The notes beneath the pieces are model-generated. The model was given only the letters and a program-made list of their open reading frames with translations. It was not told where the DNA came from and did not search any database. Shown here piece after piece: positions 38,643 to 52,260 of a stretch of 64,000 nt of DNA. The translations under genes and the position numbers were made by a program. Positions within the stretch are counted from its first letter, which is position 1, and each line of letters starts with the position of its first letter. The DNA lies in the NCBI GenBank assembly GCA_003339415.1, contig PDHQ01000048.1:1-64000 (forward strand), in the 5' to 3' direction. Source of the stretch: Ophiocordyceps camponoti-saundersi (nom. inval.). Its lineage: Eukaryota > Ascomycota > Sordariomycetes > Hypocreales > Ophiocordycipitaceae.

Positions 38643-39259
38643 TTTAGTAATAGTAAAGGACACGCTTTAAGAGAAATAACGCTAAACTAAGATAGTATAT
38701 TATTAGGGGGCTTATATAGACTCTAATTAAATAGTCCCTTAAGTCCTTTTAGTTCTCGGATACTTTTATACTTAAGGACCGAAAAGGTAATAATAGTAAA
38801 ATAGAGGCTATTACTAAGTATATAGCGTAGTTTAGTTTCCTTATTAAAGAAGCAAAATTAAGTAAAAATTAATCTTTAAGCTTATCTTTTTAGCTATGTT
38901 AAAAGTTATATATTATAAATTAAATTTTAGAAAGAACTTATAATAAAAACTCTACTAAATAGAATTATAACTTTATTTTAAACTTTATATTTTTATATCT
39001 TAAATTATTAATTTAAATATATATTTTAAAGTCTTTAATATTTAATTAAATAGTTTTTATTTTTCTCTTTTTTTCTTTTCTTATTTTTATAAAGGAAAAC
39101 GATTTCTTATTATCCCCCTTATAGGGAATTACTATTTAGCCCCTCTCCTTATAGCTAGAGATCCCCTTTTATATTAGTTAAAAACTTTAGTTATCTAAAA
39201 AGTTACGCTTTTTAAGTATTTACTATACTTACTTAGGGTATTTTTCTTCCCTTACTAAA
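38643..39259 (+). repeat. 5' LTR of gypsy copy 2
   Basis: 617 bp, starts TTTAGTAATAG and ends CTTACTAAA. It aligns with both LTRs of copy 1 in inverse orientation. The sequence just inside is the candidate primer-binding site discussed under the 5' LTR of copy 1. Confidence 0.88.
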
Positions 39260-39990
39260 ACTAATCTTTAAGGCGTAATTTATTTAAGCTTTAATAACTA
39301 AAAAAGGTAATATTAAAATAATAACTACCCCTTATAAATTATAACGAATTAATTAAAAGGTTAAAAGATAAGTTATATTTTTAGTACCGGCGAAAAGGAC
39401 TTTATTTTTAGATATAAGCTAGTTACTTATATAATTATAATTAAAAAAGGGGTAAGTAAAAAAGTAAAGGTTATTTAATATAATTAATTAGCGTAAAAAC
39501 CGCTTATAAAATAATATCCTTATATTAGATAAGAAAAATAATAGCTAAATTAAGCTTAAACTATAAATAAGAACTGCTATTTTACTTTACTAACTTATTT
39601 TTAAGAATATTACTCCCTTAAAAAGGAAATCTAAGATATTAAATAACTATAACTATTTAATTAATAATTAATTATTATTATAATATAATATTAATAGCTT
39701 ATAAATAGTTTATTTAAGTAGATTAATTTTATATATACTTTTTTAGCTTATTTTTATTTTTTATAAGCTTTTTTACTTTAGCGTCTTATCTCTTTTATTC
39801 CTTATCTTCTCTTAAGCTTATATTTTATATTATTATCTGAAAAGTATTATTCTTATTTTTTCTTTTTTTAAAATAGCTATATTATAATAAAATACTATTT
39901 TATTATAAAACTAATTACCTTACCTTTCTAAAATTTATACCTTTTTTTCTTCTAAAAACTTAGCTTAACTAATTAATTATACTTATTTAA

Positions 39991-41766
39991 TATAAGGGAT
40001 TAGTTTATAACTAATTATAGCTAGATAAGGGGGATTATAGCAGATATATTTAGGTTTTCCTAATAGCGCTTAGTTATTACGTAGGGTATATAGCTAGCTT
40101 AGAAAGGGGGCTTCTCTCCCTTCTCCTTCCTCTCTTCGATAGCTTTAATTATAACTTTACTTTAGTTTACTTCTATAAACGCCTTAGTAAGACCTTTATA
40201 TTAATTAAAGCTCCTCTTACCGCTAACTAAATATAAAAATAAGATTTTAGTATAAAACGTTATTAAATTCTACTTATATTAGAGCCGCTCTTAGCTTATT
40301 TTAGCTTAAACTCTTAGCTAGCCGCTATATATACTAAATTTACGATTAACGGAGCTATAATTAAGGAGCCTAAGTCCTAGTTTTACTATATTTTTTCTTA
40401 TCTTAGTACCTTTTAGTAGATATTCTTTCTATATATTATTATAGCTATAAATTTTTCTTTTTAGCTTAAAGCCTTTTTAGCGTATATCTCCGAGCTTCTT
40501 AAAAAGAGTTATAAGAAGCGCTAAATAAGTTTTTCCTTAGTTAAGATATATTAGGGGCTATTAAAGCCCCTCGGAGAATATATTATAAGGTAAGAATATA
40601 CCTTTTTCGAGGCCGGACTATTATATTAGTCTAATTACGCTAAGATTATTCTACTCTCGTCCGGGCTATATAAGGAGCTATAAAAGCGCTTAGATTATAA
40701 GAACTAGCTTATAATATATATAGCCTTCGCTAGCTTTCTCCGAGGCTTTAATAAAATATTTAGTTCCGGGAATATTCCTAACGCGCTAGTTAATTTACCG
40801 CCCCCCCTTTTAGCTAACTTAATAGATATCGCGTTTATATAATCTTATTCTAATATTACTAAGCGCTAATATTATTATTAATATAACTAAATTAATTATT
40901 TTAAATATAATTATCTAAAACTTTATAAGTAAATAGGGATATTAAGGTTAGGGCTTTTTATAAGCGAAGTAAGGAAGTTAAAAGTAAATTTAGAGTATTT
41001 TAATTAAGGGGATAATAAGTAAAGAAAGATAAGTATATATTAAATATTATAGCTTAGGTAATTTCCGGCCTTATTACGTTATTTTATATAAGGATAGTCT
41101 ACGCGTAGCTTAAGCGCGTAAATTTATTAGTAAGTATATACCGTAATTATATTACGCCCTAGCTTATAAACTAGCGCTAGTAATATATAATAATAAGTAT
41201 ATAGCTAGCTTTACTATTTACCGTAATTAGGTTATTCTCTAAGCTTCCTATAACTAGTATAATACTACTTAGTCCTATACGCTAGCTATATAAGTAAGTT
41301 TTTATTATTAATATATAAGTTTATTAATTCCTACCTTAAGAGGTACTACGATTCTAAGCTTATTAGAATTTTCCTTATAAAGATCGGGGTTTAATTCCTT
41401 AAGCTATAAGGGAGCTTTTCCGCCCTCTTATCCTTATCTTTACGGAGGCTATTAGGTAGTTAGCTAGGGATTATATAAAATATCTCGCTAGCGTAGTAAT
41501 ACGTAATTTTTCTATCTTACGCTTTTACTTCCTTAGCTAGCTTAAGGAGGGGGCTATATAAAAGATTAGTTTATAACTAATTATAGCTAGATAGGGGGGA
41601 TTATAGCGGATATATTTAGGTCTTCCCGATAGCGCTTAGTTATCGCGCGGGGGATATAGCTAGCTTAGGAAGGGGGCTTCTCTCCCTTCTCCTTCCTCTC
41701 TTCGATAGCTTTAATTATAACTCCACTTTAGCTTATTTCTATAAACGCCTTAGTGAGACCTTTATA
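39991..41766 (+). mobile_element. mini-LTR (TRIM-like) retrotransposon, copy C
   Basis: 1776 bp with 210-bp LTRs (39991-40200 and 41557-41766) and the duplication TTTAA/TTTAG (39986-39990 and 41767-41771), one RIP-type change apart. The polypurine tract AAGGAGGGGGC at 41543-41554 marks plus-strand sense. The internal frame at about 40480-40860 can be read through TAG/TAA and includes L-L-K-K-S-Y-K-K-R and L-P-P-P-L-L-A-N-L, so the inside appears to be a fragment of a coding region, perhaps gag, rather than random DNA. Its insertion site in gypsy copy 2 differs by about 190 bp from that of copy A in gypsy copy 1, so these are independent insertions. Confidence 0.88.
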
Positions 41767-41771
41767 TTTAG

Positions 41772-44400
41772 CTAGCTTTAATAATATAGAAATTAAGATA
41801 ATAACTCCTAAAAATAAAATAATAAAGAAAACTTTAATTATTAATATTTAGCTAGCTTTACTATTTATTATATAGTTTATTAGTTAGAATATAATTAAGT
41901 TTCTTAACTACTTTAAAAAAAAGATAAAAAATATAAATATTAAAAATACTATAATAGTTAAATAGCTTAAAGATTATATTAATAATAAAAAAGTAATAAA
42001 CGTAAAAATCTTAACTAAAAACTAGCTTTAGGAGGTAGCTAAGAATATTATAATTAAATATTATAGCGTATTAAACTTAGCTTAGAAAAGTACTTTAAAT
42101 AAAAAAATTAAAAACTATAATATAAAGAAACTTAAGATTATAAAATAAGTCTCTAATTAGATTTAAACTTACGAGTATCTTTATTATAAGAAGTACGAAA
42201 CTAATTATAAGCTTATTATTACTAAATTTAGAAATATTTTTAATACTTTACTAAAAAAAGTCTAGGTTAGAATCCTTAGAAAGAATAATTTTACCTATAA
42301 AGATATAGCGGCTATACCTTATAGCTAGCTTATAAAAAATATCTAAAATTACCTTAAACTTTATCTTAAAAATTTACGCTATTAGCTTACTATAAATTTT
42401 TATAATTAAAAGCTTCGTTAAGGTTAGGAAAAGGCTATTAAGCCTTTTCTAGAAAAAAAGTAACTAATAACTTTAGAAAAGATTTATAAAAGAACCTATA
42501 TAAAGACTATTAATAAGGGGTAGTATAATAACCCTAAAAGTGTAACTATTAATAACTTAGCTAGGTAAATAAGTACTCTTTTTATTAACTTAGCTAATAT
42601 ATAAGATAATATTTATAACTTAGCTAATAAGGTTAAGAATTAGGATACCTTAACTTATAAAACTTAGTAAGGTAAATCCTTTATTATTACTAATATTATA
42701 ATATATAGGATAGATAAATTTAGTAATAAATTAAATATTAATATAATTTTAGGTAAAAAGGGTTATAAGTATTATTACTATAATAAACCTACTTCTTACG
42801 CTAATAACTACCTTTTAATAACTTATAATAAAGAACTAAGCTTTGCTTATTATAACCCTAGGACCGGAGAGCTCTTTTTTAGATTATATACTTTCTATAT
42901 TACTAAGTTTTCCTTATAAATTTATTAGAGTAGGAAGCTATATTAAATATTTATTTATATATTAAGTTAAGAATTAGCTAGGATTCTTTATATTAAACTT
43001 AATTCTAAAAATTAAAAGCTTTACTATTAATAACTATAATTAATTTTTAAATAAGAAAGAATAAAAGATAATTTTAGCTTTTATAAATTATAATAATATA
43101 GATAAATAAACCCTCTTAGTATTATAAAGAAATAAAAACCTAGCACTTATTATATCTCTTATTATTATATAGCGGAACTTAAGGCTATTAGATTAAATAA
43201 TTAAAATTAACTTTATTTAAGCTATAATTAACGCTTATAAGCTTAAGTACCTAAGGGTTAAAAAAAGCTTAACTAAGAATAAAATCTTATAAACCCCTTC
43301 CCCTTTTAGTATTTTATAATTTACTAGTAAACTAACTCTAATTACTTATACTTAGGAAGTTATATAATAAAAATAAGCTATTACTAAATAAAAGAAAATT
43401 TAAAATAAAGCTCTTTTAGCTATTACTTATTTATATTCTAAGGTAAAAGTTATTAACTAATATAATAAGATTATTAATCTAATTATAAATAAGATTATTA
43501 AAAAAAGTTTTAGTTTAATTAATAAACTTAATTATAATAAACCCGGAACTTAATATTAAAGTTCCTTAAATATTAGCTAATAAGGCTAAATACCTTAACC
43601 GTAAAACTTTTAAATTTAAAAAAGTCTTTATTAAGAAACTAGTTAATTAGCCCTTAACTAGCTAAGCTAGCTTTAGTATTATTAATATTATTATAATTTT
43701 TAAATATATAAATTACTTTTTTAACTATAGCTTTATATCTTTTTTTAATAATATTTACGCTAAGCTAAATATAAACTTTATTATTCTTAAAAGTAATTAT
43801 ATTTTAGTAAAATTATTTAATTATTATACGTTTAAGAAGATTATATATAAAGAAAATAGAGAAAACTATATTATAAACTTAGAAATTTTTATTTTTAGGA
43901 ATCTTAAGTTTCTTCTAATATTTATATCTAAACCCCTCGGTATTTATATATATATCTTATTTTTTAATATACTAAAGATAATATAAAACCTCTCTTATAT
44001 ATAGGTTTATATTAGCGGTATAAATATTACCCTTATATTAGTATTCTTTAATATAGGGGCTAAGATAAATATTATTACCTCTCGCTACGCTTATAAATTT
44101 AACCTTAAATACCGCCCTATCTTAGTTAATATAATATCTTTTAATAAGAAATTAACTTAGTTAATAGCTATCTTAGATATTATTAATATTATCTTCGTAA
44201 GTTTTATTTATATACTTATCTAGATTTTTATTTATTATAATAATTTACTTATTTTTTTTATTTTAAGTATATTATTTATTCGCCTTACCCGGCTAATATA
44301 TAATTACTAAATAAGAATTAAGGATTTTTATACTCGGTATATTTTTAAATTAACTTAAATTATTACCTTTATAATAAGATTACTTATATAAGATAATAAA
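41772..44400 (+). pseudogene. gag and protease remnant of gypsy copy 2
   Basis: Gag-like frames occupy about 41800-43900. Around 42750-42810 a K-G-Y-K-Y-Y-Y-Y-N-K-P-T-S-Y pattern may be a zinc knuckle whose Cys and His have become Tyr through RIP. The protease is clearer: at 44046-44064 the frame reads F-N-I-G-A-K, from D-x-G-A-E, followed by I-N-I-I-T, as in retropepsins. The copy 1 counterpart lies at about 11000-13270 on the minus strand. Confidence 0.6.
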
Positions 44401-45238
44401 TAACTTATCCCTTTCCTAAGCTTAGCTTTTATTAACGTTATTATATTAGCTATTAAGAGTAGCGGCGATTTTCCCTAATAGGGATTAAAGCCCCTCCTTA
44501 TAAGAAAAAGGGAGGAAAAAAGGTTAGCACCTTAAGGGGTAATAATTTACTAAAAAAAGGAGTTAGTTTTCTTTATTTTAAATAAAATTATATAAAACGG
44601 AAAAAGTAATTAAGTAATTATATAAGCTAATAAGTAATAAAATATTATTAATTAAGACTTAGATAAGATTAATTAATAATAAACTAATTAGAAGTATATT
44701 ATAATATTACCTTTATTAACTAAAGCGTTATCTAATATTTTAAACTTATTAAATAAGAAAAGAGATATAGAAATAAAAGCTAAAGCCGCTTAAATACTCT
44801 TAATTATTTAATAAAAGGAAACTAATAATAATAAAGTACGCTTTTAGTTAATAGCTTTTATAAATATAATATATAAAAAGAAAGCTAATAAAAAGGTACC
44901 TTATAATAATATCCGCTTAGATAAATCTATCTTAAAAGGTAATTTTAGCTAGAAAGCTAGGAAATAAAGTATAATTAAAAAAGATATTTATAGTAATAAA
45001 CTATTTAATAAAGATATTACTAGTAAATTCTATAAAATTATAAAAAGTTATAAACTAACCTTTAATTAATTAGTTAATATATAAGAATAAATAACTATAA
45101 TACTATCTAATAATAAGTAAGCTATATTATACGCTATACTTATTAATAAGGAGGCCGCCTTAGCTTAAGATTATAGTAAAAAAAGATAAGTAAATTAATT
45201 AGTCGCGCTTTTTATTATATTTAAAATTATTAAATATA

Positions 45239-48200
45239 TATATATTATATTACTTTAGGGACCTATAAGGTATCTAGGCATATAAAGGGTAAGAAGAGGG
45301 GAAAAACCGGGCTAGGCTCGGGGGAAAACCCCTAACTAAGTAATCGGTAGCTAGCAAGGTAAGAATAGTAAGTAAGGAAAGGGTATTATAGCGGGCCTCG
45401 TGCTAGTCCGCTAAGTTATAATAGCGGGTTTAGGGTAAATCGAGCTAAGGTCTAGGGGTTACTAAGATAGAAGCGGCTGCGAACTTTAGCTGCGGGAGGG
45501 TAAATATAAGCTAAAACCTTAGTAAAGGAAAGAGGTACGTATTATTATAAAATAAAGAAATATATACCGGTATATACCGCGGCGCCCTATAATTAGTAAG
45601 TAAGCTATTATAAAGTATAAAATCTTATAGCTTATATAATATAAAGCCCCCTTTCTTTATAAATAATATTAACTTTAATTTCCCTTATTATAATAATAAT
45701 AGCTTATAATTATAATATAAAGATTAGTAATAAATAAGCTATATTTTATAATAGTTATATTTTTAAACTTATTTAAGATTATATTCGCTATTTATACGCT
45801 AGCTATTAAAATTAGCTAAGTAAGTTACGCCTTATTTAAGCTATATATTAATAAGATTAAGCTAATATATAATAGCCGTAAACGCGCGTATATATATTAT
45901 TTATACTTAGATAAATTTTACCTATATATTTATATATTCTTAACTTAAGGATAATACTAAAAAGCTATATATTATATAAGCTAAGCGTTATAATAAATAA
46001 TAAAAATTTAAAAAGGTATAAGCTATAGCTAAGGAGAATCTCGCCTTAATTTAAGATTTAAGCTAAAGCTATATTTATAAGAATATAGTTAAGGTAAAGA
46101 ACGCCCTAAGGGGTATCTATATTAAGGTTATAAAAAAAGTAAAAAAGGCGGAGGGAGAGGGGGGGGAGATATTTATCTCCGTACTTAAATTAATTTACGT
46201 TACCTTAAAGTAAGTTAATACTTATATTAATTAATAAACTTTAAGCTTTATAAGTATAGCTTATAATATACTAAACTTAGGCGAGAAAATAATAATAATA
46301 TTTAAAAAGCTAAGAAAGCTAGCTTAGGCTCCGCTTAAAATAAGGGTAAATATAACTTATAAGGTAAGTAAAATATATAAGCTAGCGATAATAAAGCTTA
46401 CTAAAGCGGCGCTTATAGCGCTTTTAAAAAGTAAAGGTAAAAGATAGATATCTTTTATTATAATTTAAACGCGCTTTACTAAGAAAAAGGCCCGCGCCGC
46501 GCCTAAAACTCCTATAATTATATTAAATATAAATAATAATAACGATAACTTATTACTTATTTTTATTATTAACTTAGAGTATTTATATCTTATTAAGGTA
46601 TATTTTAAAAAGAGCGAGGAAGGGAGCTTACGCTAAGTTAGTTTTAGCGATAATAAAGTTCTAAAATTAAAAGCTACGCTAGCGCTAAATATAGTAAAGA
46701 TAAGCTCGATTAGTAAGGGGGTAGCTAGGTTACTTATAATAAAAGAAACTTTAGTTAAGGTAGTAGCTACTTTAGTAGCTACTAATACTTACGCGGCTAT
46801 AGTAAACTATAATATTATTATAATAAGGATAGATTTAGCTAAATCTTATATCTTTTAAATACTTAAAATTACCTTACCTTAAATTACCTAATTATTTAAT
46901 ATTAGCTAGGAGTTTTAGTTACTTAATTTTTAATATAACTTACCTTTTACTAACTTAGAATTATTAGAGAAATATAAACTTAAGCTATACCTTAGCAGAG
47001 TATTAAGGAGGCGTAGGGGGCTCCGTAGTTATAAGCTATCGCTAAAATATTTAAAGATCTTAAAATTAGATAAGTTATTCCTTAATAAGGATAATAAACT
47101 AACGCTAATAATAATTACTCTTAGTAATACGCGGCCTATTATTACGCTAGATTTTATTATTACTCTAAGCTTATTTTAGCGATAAGTAACTTTACCTAAG
47201 CTAGTTATTACTTTAAGCTTATTATAATAATAAGTAACCGCTTTATAGCTAACTACTACGCTAAACTTATTATAAGCTATTATACTAATAATAACTCTAA
47301 GTAAAACGCGCCTTACCTTAAGTTTTAATAGCTTTACGCTAAGTAAACTTATATTACGAGGCTAGCGTTAGTTTATAGTTACTCTTACTAATAAGGTAGC
47401 TAGAAAAGTTAAGGAGTTATTAGATAAGGGAGGAGATAATAACTTAAACTTAGTAAATATAGATTTTTTTAAGATATAAAGTAAATTATAAATAAGGCGG
47501 GTAAATTAATAATATTATAGTTACGGTAATTTACGTAAAATAAAGCTATATTTAGCCTTAATTAAACTTAAGAGTATTAGCGTAAAGTATATTAGTAAGC
47601 TAAAGTTAATATAAGTTAATATATTAAAATATTTACTTTATAATTATAATTACTAATAAATAGTAGTTAAGCTTTAGTTATAGTTTAGTATTAAAGGAGA
47701 TAAGCTAAGGTAGTTTATAGCGCTATTTAACTAATTAAAAGTATTAAAAAAGTAAATAGTAAGTATTCTCCGGTCTAATTCCGTATTAATATAAAAGGGA
47801 GATTATTTCTAATATATACTTATAAAAGAGGAACTCTCTAAAACTAATTTTACCTATATAAAGTTACGTAATTATAATACTAATATATTTTAATAAGTTT
47901 TTATATCTTTTAAGTAATTTTAGCTTATTAAGATAAGGCGGGAAGTTAGAAGGAAATAAGGTAAGCTTAGAATATCTTATATATAATCGGTTTTTAGAGT
48001 CCTCTTATTATATTTTCTAATCTTAGCAGAGAAGGTTTATTATAAATTTCTTATCTAAAGGTAATATATCGCGTCCTATCTATATTTAGACTTAATATAT
48101 ATATTCCTCTAATAGCTACCTAGCTTTTTATTATTTTATTAATCGATAAGGGGGGAAGCGCGATAAAAACCTTAAGATATTTTTAAAAGCGGTTTAGATC

Positions 48201-49541
48201 TTATCTAATATTATTATATCTTTTAAATAGCGGAGGGTATTAGTTTTCCTTTTATTTAAGTAAAAATCGAGTAAGGGAACTTAGGACTTAGCTTTAAGGT
48301 AATAAATAAGTATAGCTTTATAAGCTTTAAGTACTATCTTAAAATATTATAATTATTCTAATCTTAAAGCTTTAGCTAAGCTTAGTAAGTTTCCGCCTAT
48401 AAGGGTAATAATATAAAATATAATAGTAATATATACGATAAGTAACCGGATAACCTTTATATAAAGTTTATAAGCTTAAGTAAGGGGGTAACCTTAACTT
48501 CTTAAGTAAAGGTAAATAAGAGGGAAAAGGTAAAGTTCTAATAAAGAAGCTTAGTATATATAATTCGTAGATAAAGTTTCTATTATAGCTGCTAATAAAT
48601 TTAAACGCCTAAGAGTCTTACTTTAGAAATAAGGTAAACTTAATAATCCCCTAGTCGGACTAAGTTTATCTTTAAAGTATATTTCTAGGAAAAATATATA
48701 AGCTTACTTTTCTTTAGCCTAAATTTTATATTATAGTTACGTATTTATTATTCGTATATTACTTATATAGCTTAAAGCTATCTTATAGTTATCTTAAAAT
48801 TAAGCCTAACGCTAAAAAGGTTTATATTATTTACGAAACTAATTATTTATATTCCTTCTATATATATTAGCTAGTTATAAAATAAAGCTATATATAAGAT
48901 AAATAGGATAGCGGAAAGCGGTAAACTTTAAGGAATTTTAGTTTTAATTTAATATAGTTCCGAAATCTTATTATTAAAGTAAAATTAGAAGGTGCGGTCT
49001 TATAAGTAGCTATTAAGGAAAGCTAAAATCTAATCTAGGAATCTTAGATACTTAAGTTTAATAATAAGTTTATTATAATATATAATATTAAACGCTCCCT
49101 TAATATTAAATTATAGGAAAGACGCTACTTTTTTCTTAGCCTAAGTAGCTTAAATAAGCTTAGTAACTATAAGGATAGCTAGCTCCGTAAACCGGTTCCG
49201 CTTATTACTTATCTAGCTTTTAAGGAGGAGTTAGTATAACTCCGTAGCCTCGGTAATTTATTATCTTACTATAATCTTTAGGATTTTGCTTAAATAATAT
49301 AGTAAGGATATAAGCTTATAGGCACTTACTTTTCGGTAAGCTTTTAGTTTCTTTCTAGACTTACGTAGGATAACTATAATAGCGGACTATAGCTAGGGCG
49401 GGAAGTAACTAAATTATATATACGCTTAGAAGATTATAGCTAGCTAAGTAGTAAGGATAGGGTAATATATCTTAAGAAATCTAGCGGGAATATTATTTAC
49501 TTTAGCTGCCTCCTAGAAGGTTATTAACTTAAGCGTTATAG
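45239..49541 (+). mobile_element. unclassified 4.3-kb insertion with 15-bp target duplication
   Basis: Gypsy copy 2 is interrupted here. The 15-bp sequence AAATTATTAAATATA occurs at 45224-45238 and 49542-49556, and copy 1 has the uninterrupted version of the same pol sequence (near 10000 on the minus strand). The 5' 300 bp are relatively GC-rich (GGGCTAGGCTCGGGGG and similar), then AT-rich sequence follows. A plus-strand frame can be followed at about 48630-49520 with few non-RIP stops. There are no LTRs or poly(A) tail. The long duplication suggests a LINE-type or other target-primed element, but I could not find reverse transcriptase motifs. A 24-bp tandem duplication of target DNA follows the right junction. 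Confidence 0.6.
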
Positions 49542-49659
49542 AAATTATTAAATATAAAGCTTAGTAAAAATTATAAAATATAAAGCTTAGTAAATAAAGC
49601 TAGTTAATATCCTTAAAGCTATACTCTTATAAGTAGTTAAATTATTTAAGAATAAAATA

Positions 49660-52260
49660 TAATATAAGGTTTTAAAACCTAGTTACGCCTCTTATTATAA
49701 TTATTATATAATAGTAGCTAAAAAAAATAAAGGGGTTTAGCTTATTAACTTTATAATAATACTTAATAGCTATATTATATAAGACGCTAACCCGCCCCCT
49801 TATATTAATAAGTTTAGTAAATAATTTATAATATATAAGGTTTTAATACTCTTAAACCTTTTTTTAAAATATAATTAAATACTTTTAAACCTAAAAAGCT
49901 AAAATTATATAACTTTTATAATACTAATTAGTCTCTTTTATTAATATATTATACTAATAAAGGCTATAAACTTAGTAAGTTAATTTATAAGGGTTATATA
50001 ATAAATACTATTTAATCTTATCTTAAAAGTTTATAATATCTTTATAAATAATATCCTTATTAGGGGACTAGAGATTATATATAATAATAAGGAAATAAGG
50101 CTAAGAATTAGATACTTTATTTATAGATACCTTATTAATATTAATAAGGTCCTTATTAATATTAAGCTAGTAAGCTATATAGTTACTAGAAAGAAATCTT
50201 ACTAGTGCTAAGAATTAATAAAACTTATAAGGTTTATAGTAAGCTTTTATAAGAAGAAGCTAGTTAACTATAAGGTTAAAAAACTTAAAAGCTAGGTCGC
50301 TTATAACTTAATTCGTTAAATTAAATATTTCCTAAGCTTAGTAAGCTTTTATCGGATCTAAATCCCCTAATTTGCTTAGATTATAAAGCCGCTTATATCC
50401 CTATAAAAAAACGCCCCTTAGGAATAAATAAGAGAATATTTTAAAATTATAAAAAACCTTAAAGTATTATAATTAAATCCTTAGTTTTTAATATTACTTA
50501 ATTTAAGGCTAAATTATAAGGAAATTATCCTTATATATAATATTAGCCTTATAAGATAGGGAGCGGTTTTACTATAAGAAGTTAAAAAAACTAAATAAAT
50601 AGTTAAGTTTAAAAGCGGTATATAAAACCTTATAAAAGCTAATTATAATATAATAAAAAGGGAATATAAAGCTATATTATATATTATAAAACGCTTACGA
50701 TTTTATCTTTATAAGGTTTATTTTTACTTTAAAATAAATATATAAGTCTTAGTTAACTAACTTAAAAGGTCCCTTAAAAATATTCCTAAAGCTATAATTA
50801 TTAGATAGGTTAGCTATATCTTTTTATTTAATTTTACTATATATTATATTACTAGAAATAAGAACCTTATTATAAACGCCTTATTTTAGAAGCTAATTAT
50901 AAATATTAACCTCCTTAAATAAGAAAAAGATAAAAACTTAGAAAACTTTATAAACTTATACCTTAACGTAGTAATTATATAATCTTCTAATTAAATACTT
51001 TCCGATAAATATAGTTAAATTATAGCTTTTTTAAGTAAAATAGAGAGGCCTTTATATATAAAGGCTTAGGCGTTTTAGAAATTTAAAATAATAGCCTTAA
51101 CTTTTATAATAGCCGAAAATAAACTCTAAAAGAAGCTAATAAGGCTTAAATAATATCCCTATTAAGTTATTAATAAAAGAAGATAATAAAGAGAGATTAT
51201 AACTAAGTTCTATAAGTAAATAAGCTATAAAGGAAGAGAAGTTATATATAACTTTATTAAAAAACGCTACTAATAGCTAAGCTTATAAAATTATATAAAT
51301 ATTATTATTTTAACTTATCTTATTTACTAGAAATTTAACCTTTAATAGCTTAAGGAATACTTAGTTCTAATAGCTCCTAGTTAACTTTTTAAAAAAAATT
51401 TATTTAAATATTTAATATATACTAATTAATTAAAAATATAAGTATCTTTTAAAAATATATAATAACTTTATTAAATAAGTTAAGGTTATACTAGTAAAAA
51501 ACCTTATTATAGCTATTATAATAAAATTTATATTTTTAATTATTTACTATTATAAAGTCTTATATAAAGCTATAATAAATAATAGCTTTAAAATTAAGTT
51601 TATATTTCGAATAATTTTCGAAAACTTTAATATAAAAGTTATCCTAATTTCTAAATATAACCTTAAGGTAAACTTAGTTATTAAGGTTAGGTATTAATTA
51701 ATCTTTTTAGCTTTTACGAAAATAGCTTAAAAAACGGGGAAATAGGTTAAGTTCTTACTTTAAGCTATCTTAGCTAACCGTATAGCTATTAAAAACTTAT
51801 ATAAAATATCGGTATTTTACTTTATTTATAAATAAAAGCCGGTCTTACCTCTTAAGGTTAAATACCTTACCTAGCGCCTTATTAATTAAAATAAGATATA
51901 GGAATTATTTAATTTATTAATAATATATATATAAATATTAAGGAGGAAAAAAAAGGATATAGAAAAAGCTAAATCCTAAGTTATAACTTATTAATAATAT
52001 CTCGCTTAAAAGATAAACGATAATAATAAATATAAACTCTGCTTTAAGGATTTTAGAGAAAAAGACCTTATCTTTTATTATAATATATAATAAGCTACTA
52101 ACTTTAAAAAGGTTATTAAGTTACGAATAAGGTAAAATAAACCTTATAAGGTAATATTAAAAGCTAAAGTTATTAGAAATTATTATTTAAAAATATTAAA
52201 TAGGATTAACTTTAAAAAAATAGTTTTTAAAAATTATCTTAAAAAATTTTATTAAGTAGA
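49660..52260 (+). pseudogene. RT-RNase H-integrase remnant of gypsy copy 2
   Basis: Reverse transcriptase covers about 49660-50330. Its active site reads F-I-N-N-I-L-I-R-G at 50043-50068, from F-I-D-D with both Asp codons changed GAT to AAT. It is followed by a N-I-N-K-V-L segment and a K-K-S-Y conserved pattern. RNase H lies at about 50640-50900 (A-I-L-Y-I-I-K-R-L-R-F-Y-L-Y, then Q/K-L-K-R-S). Integrase is at about 51200-52260, with A-N-R-I-A-I and P-V-L-P-L-K patterns, ending K-K-F-Y. Layout and motifs match the fungal Ty3/gypsy branch with an F-[IL]-D-D-V-x-V-K-G-P active site. Inactive. Confidence 0.85.
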
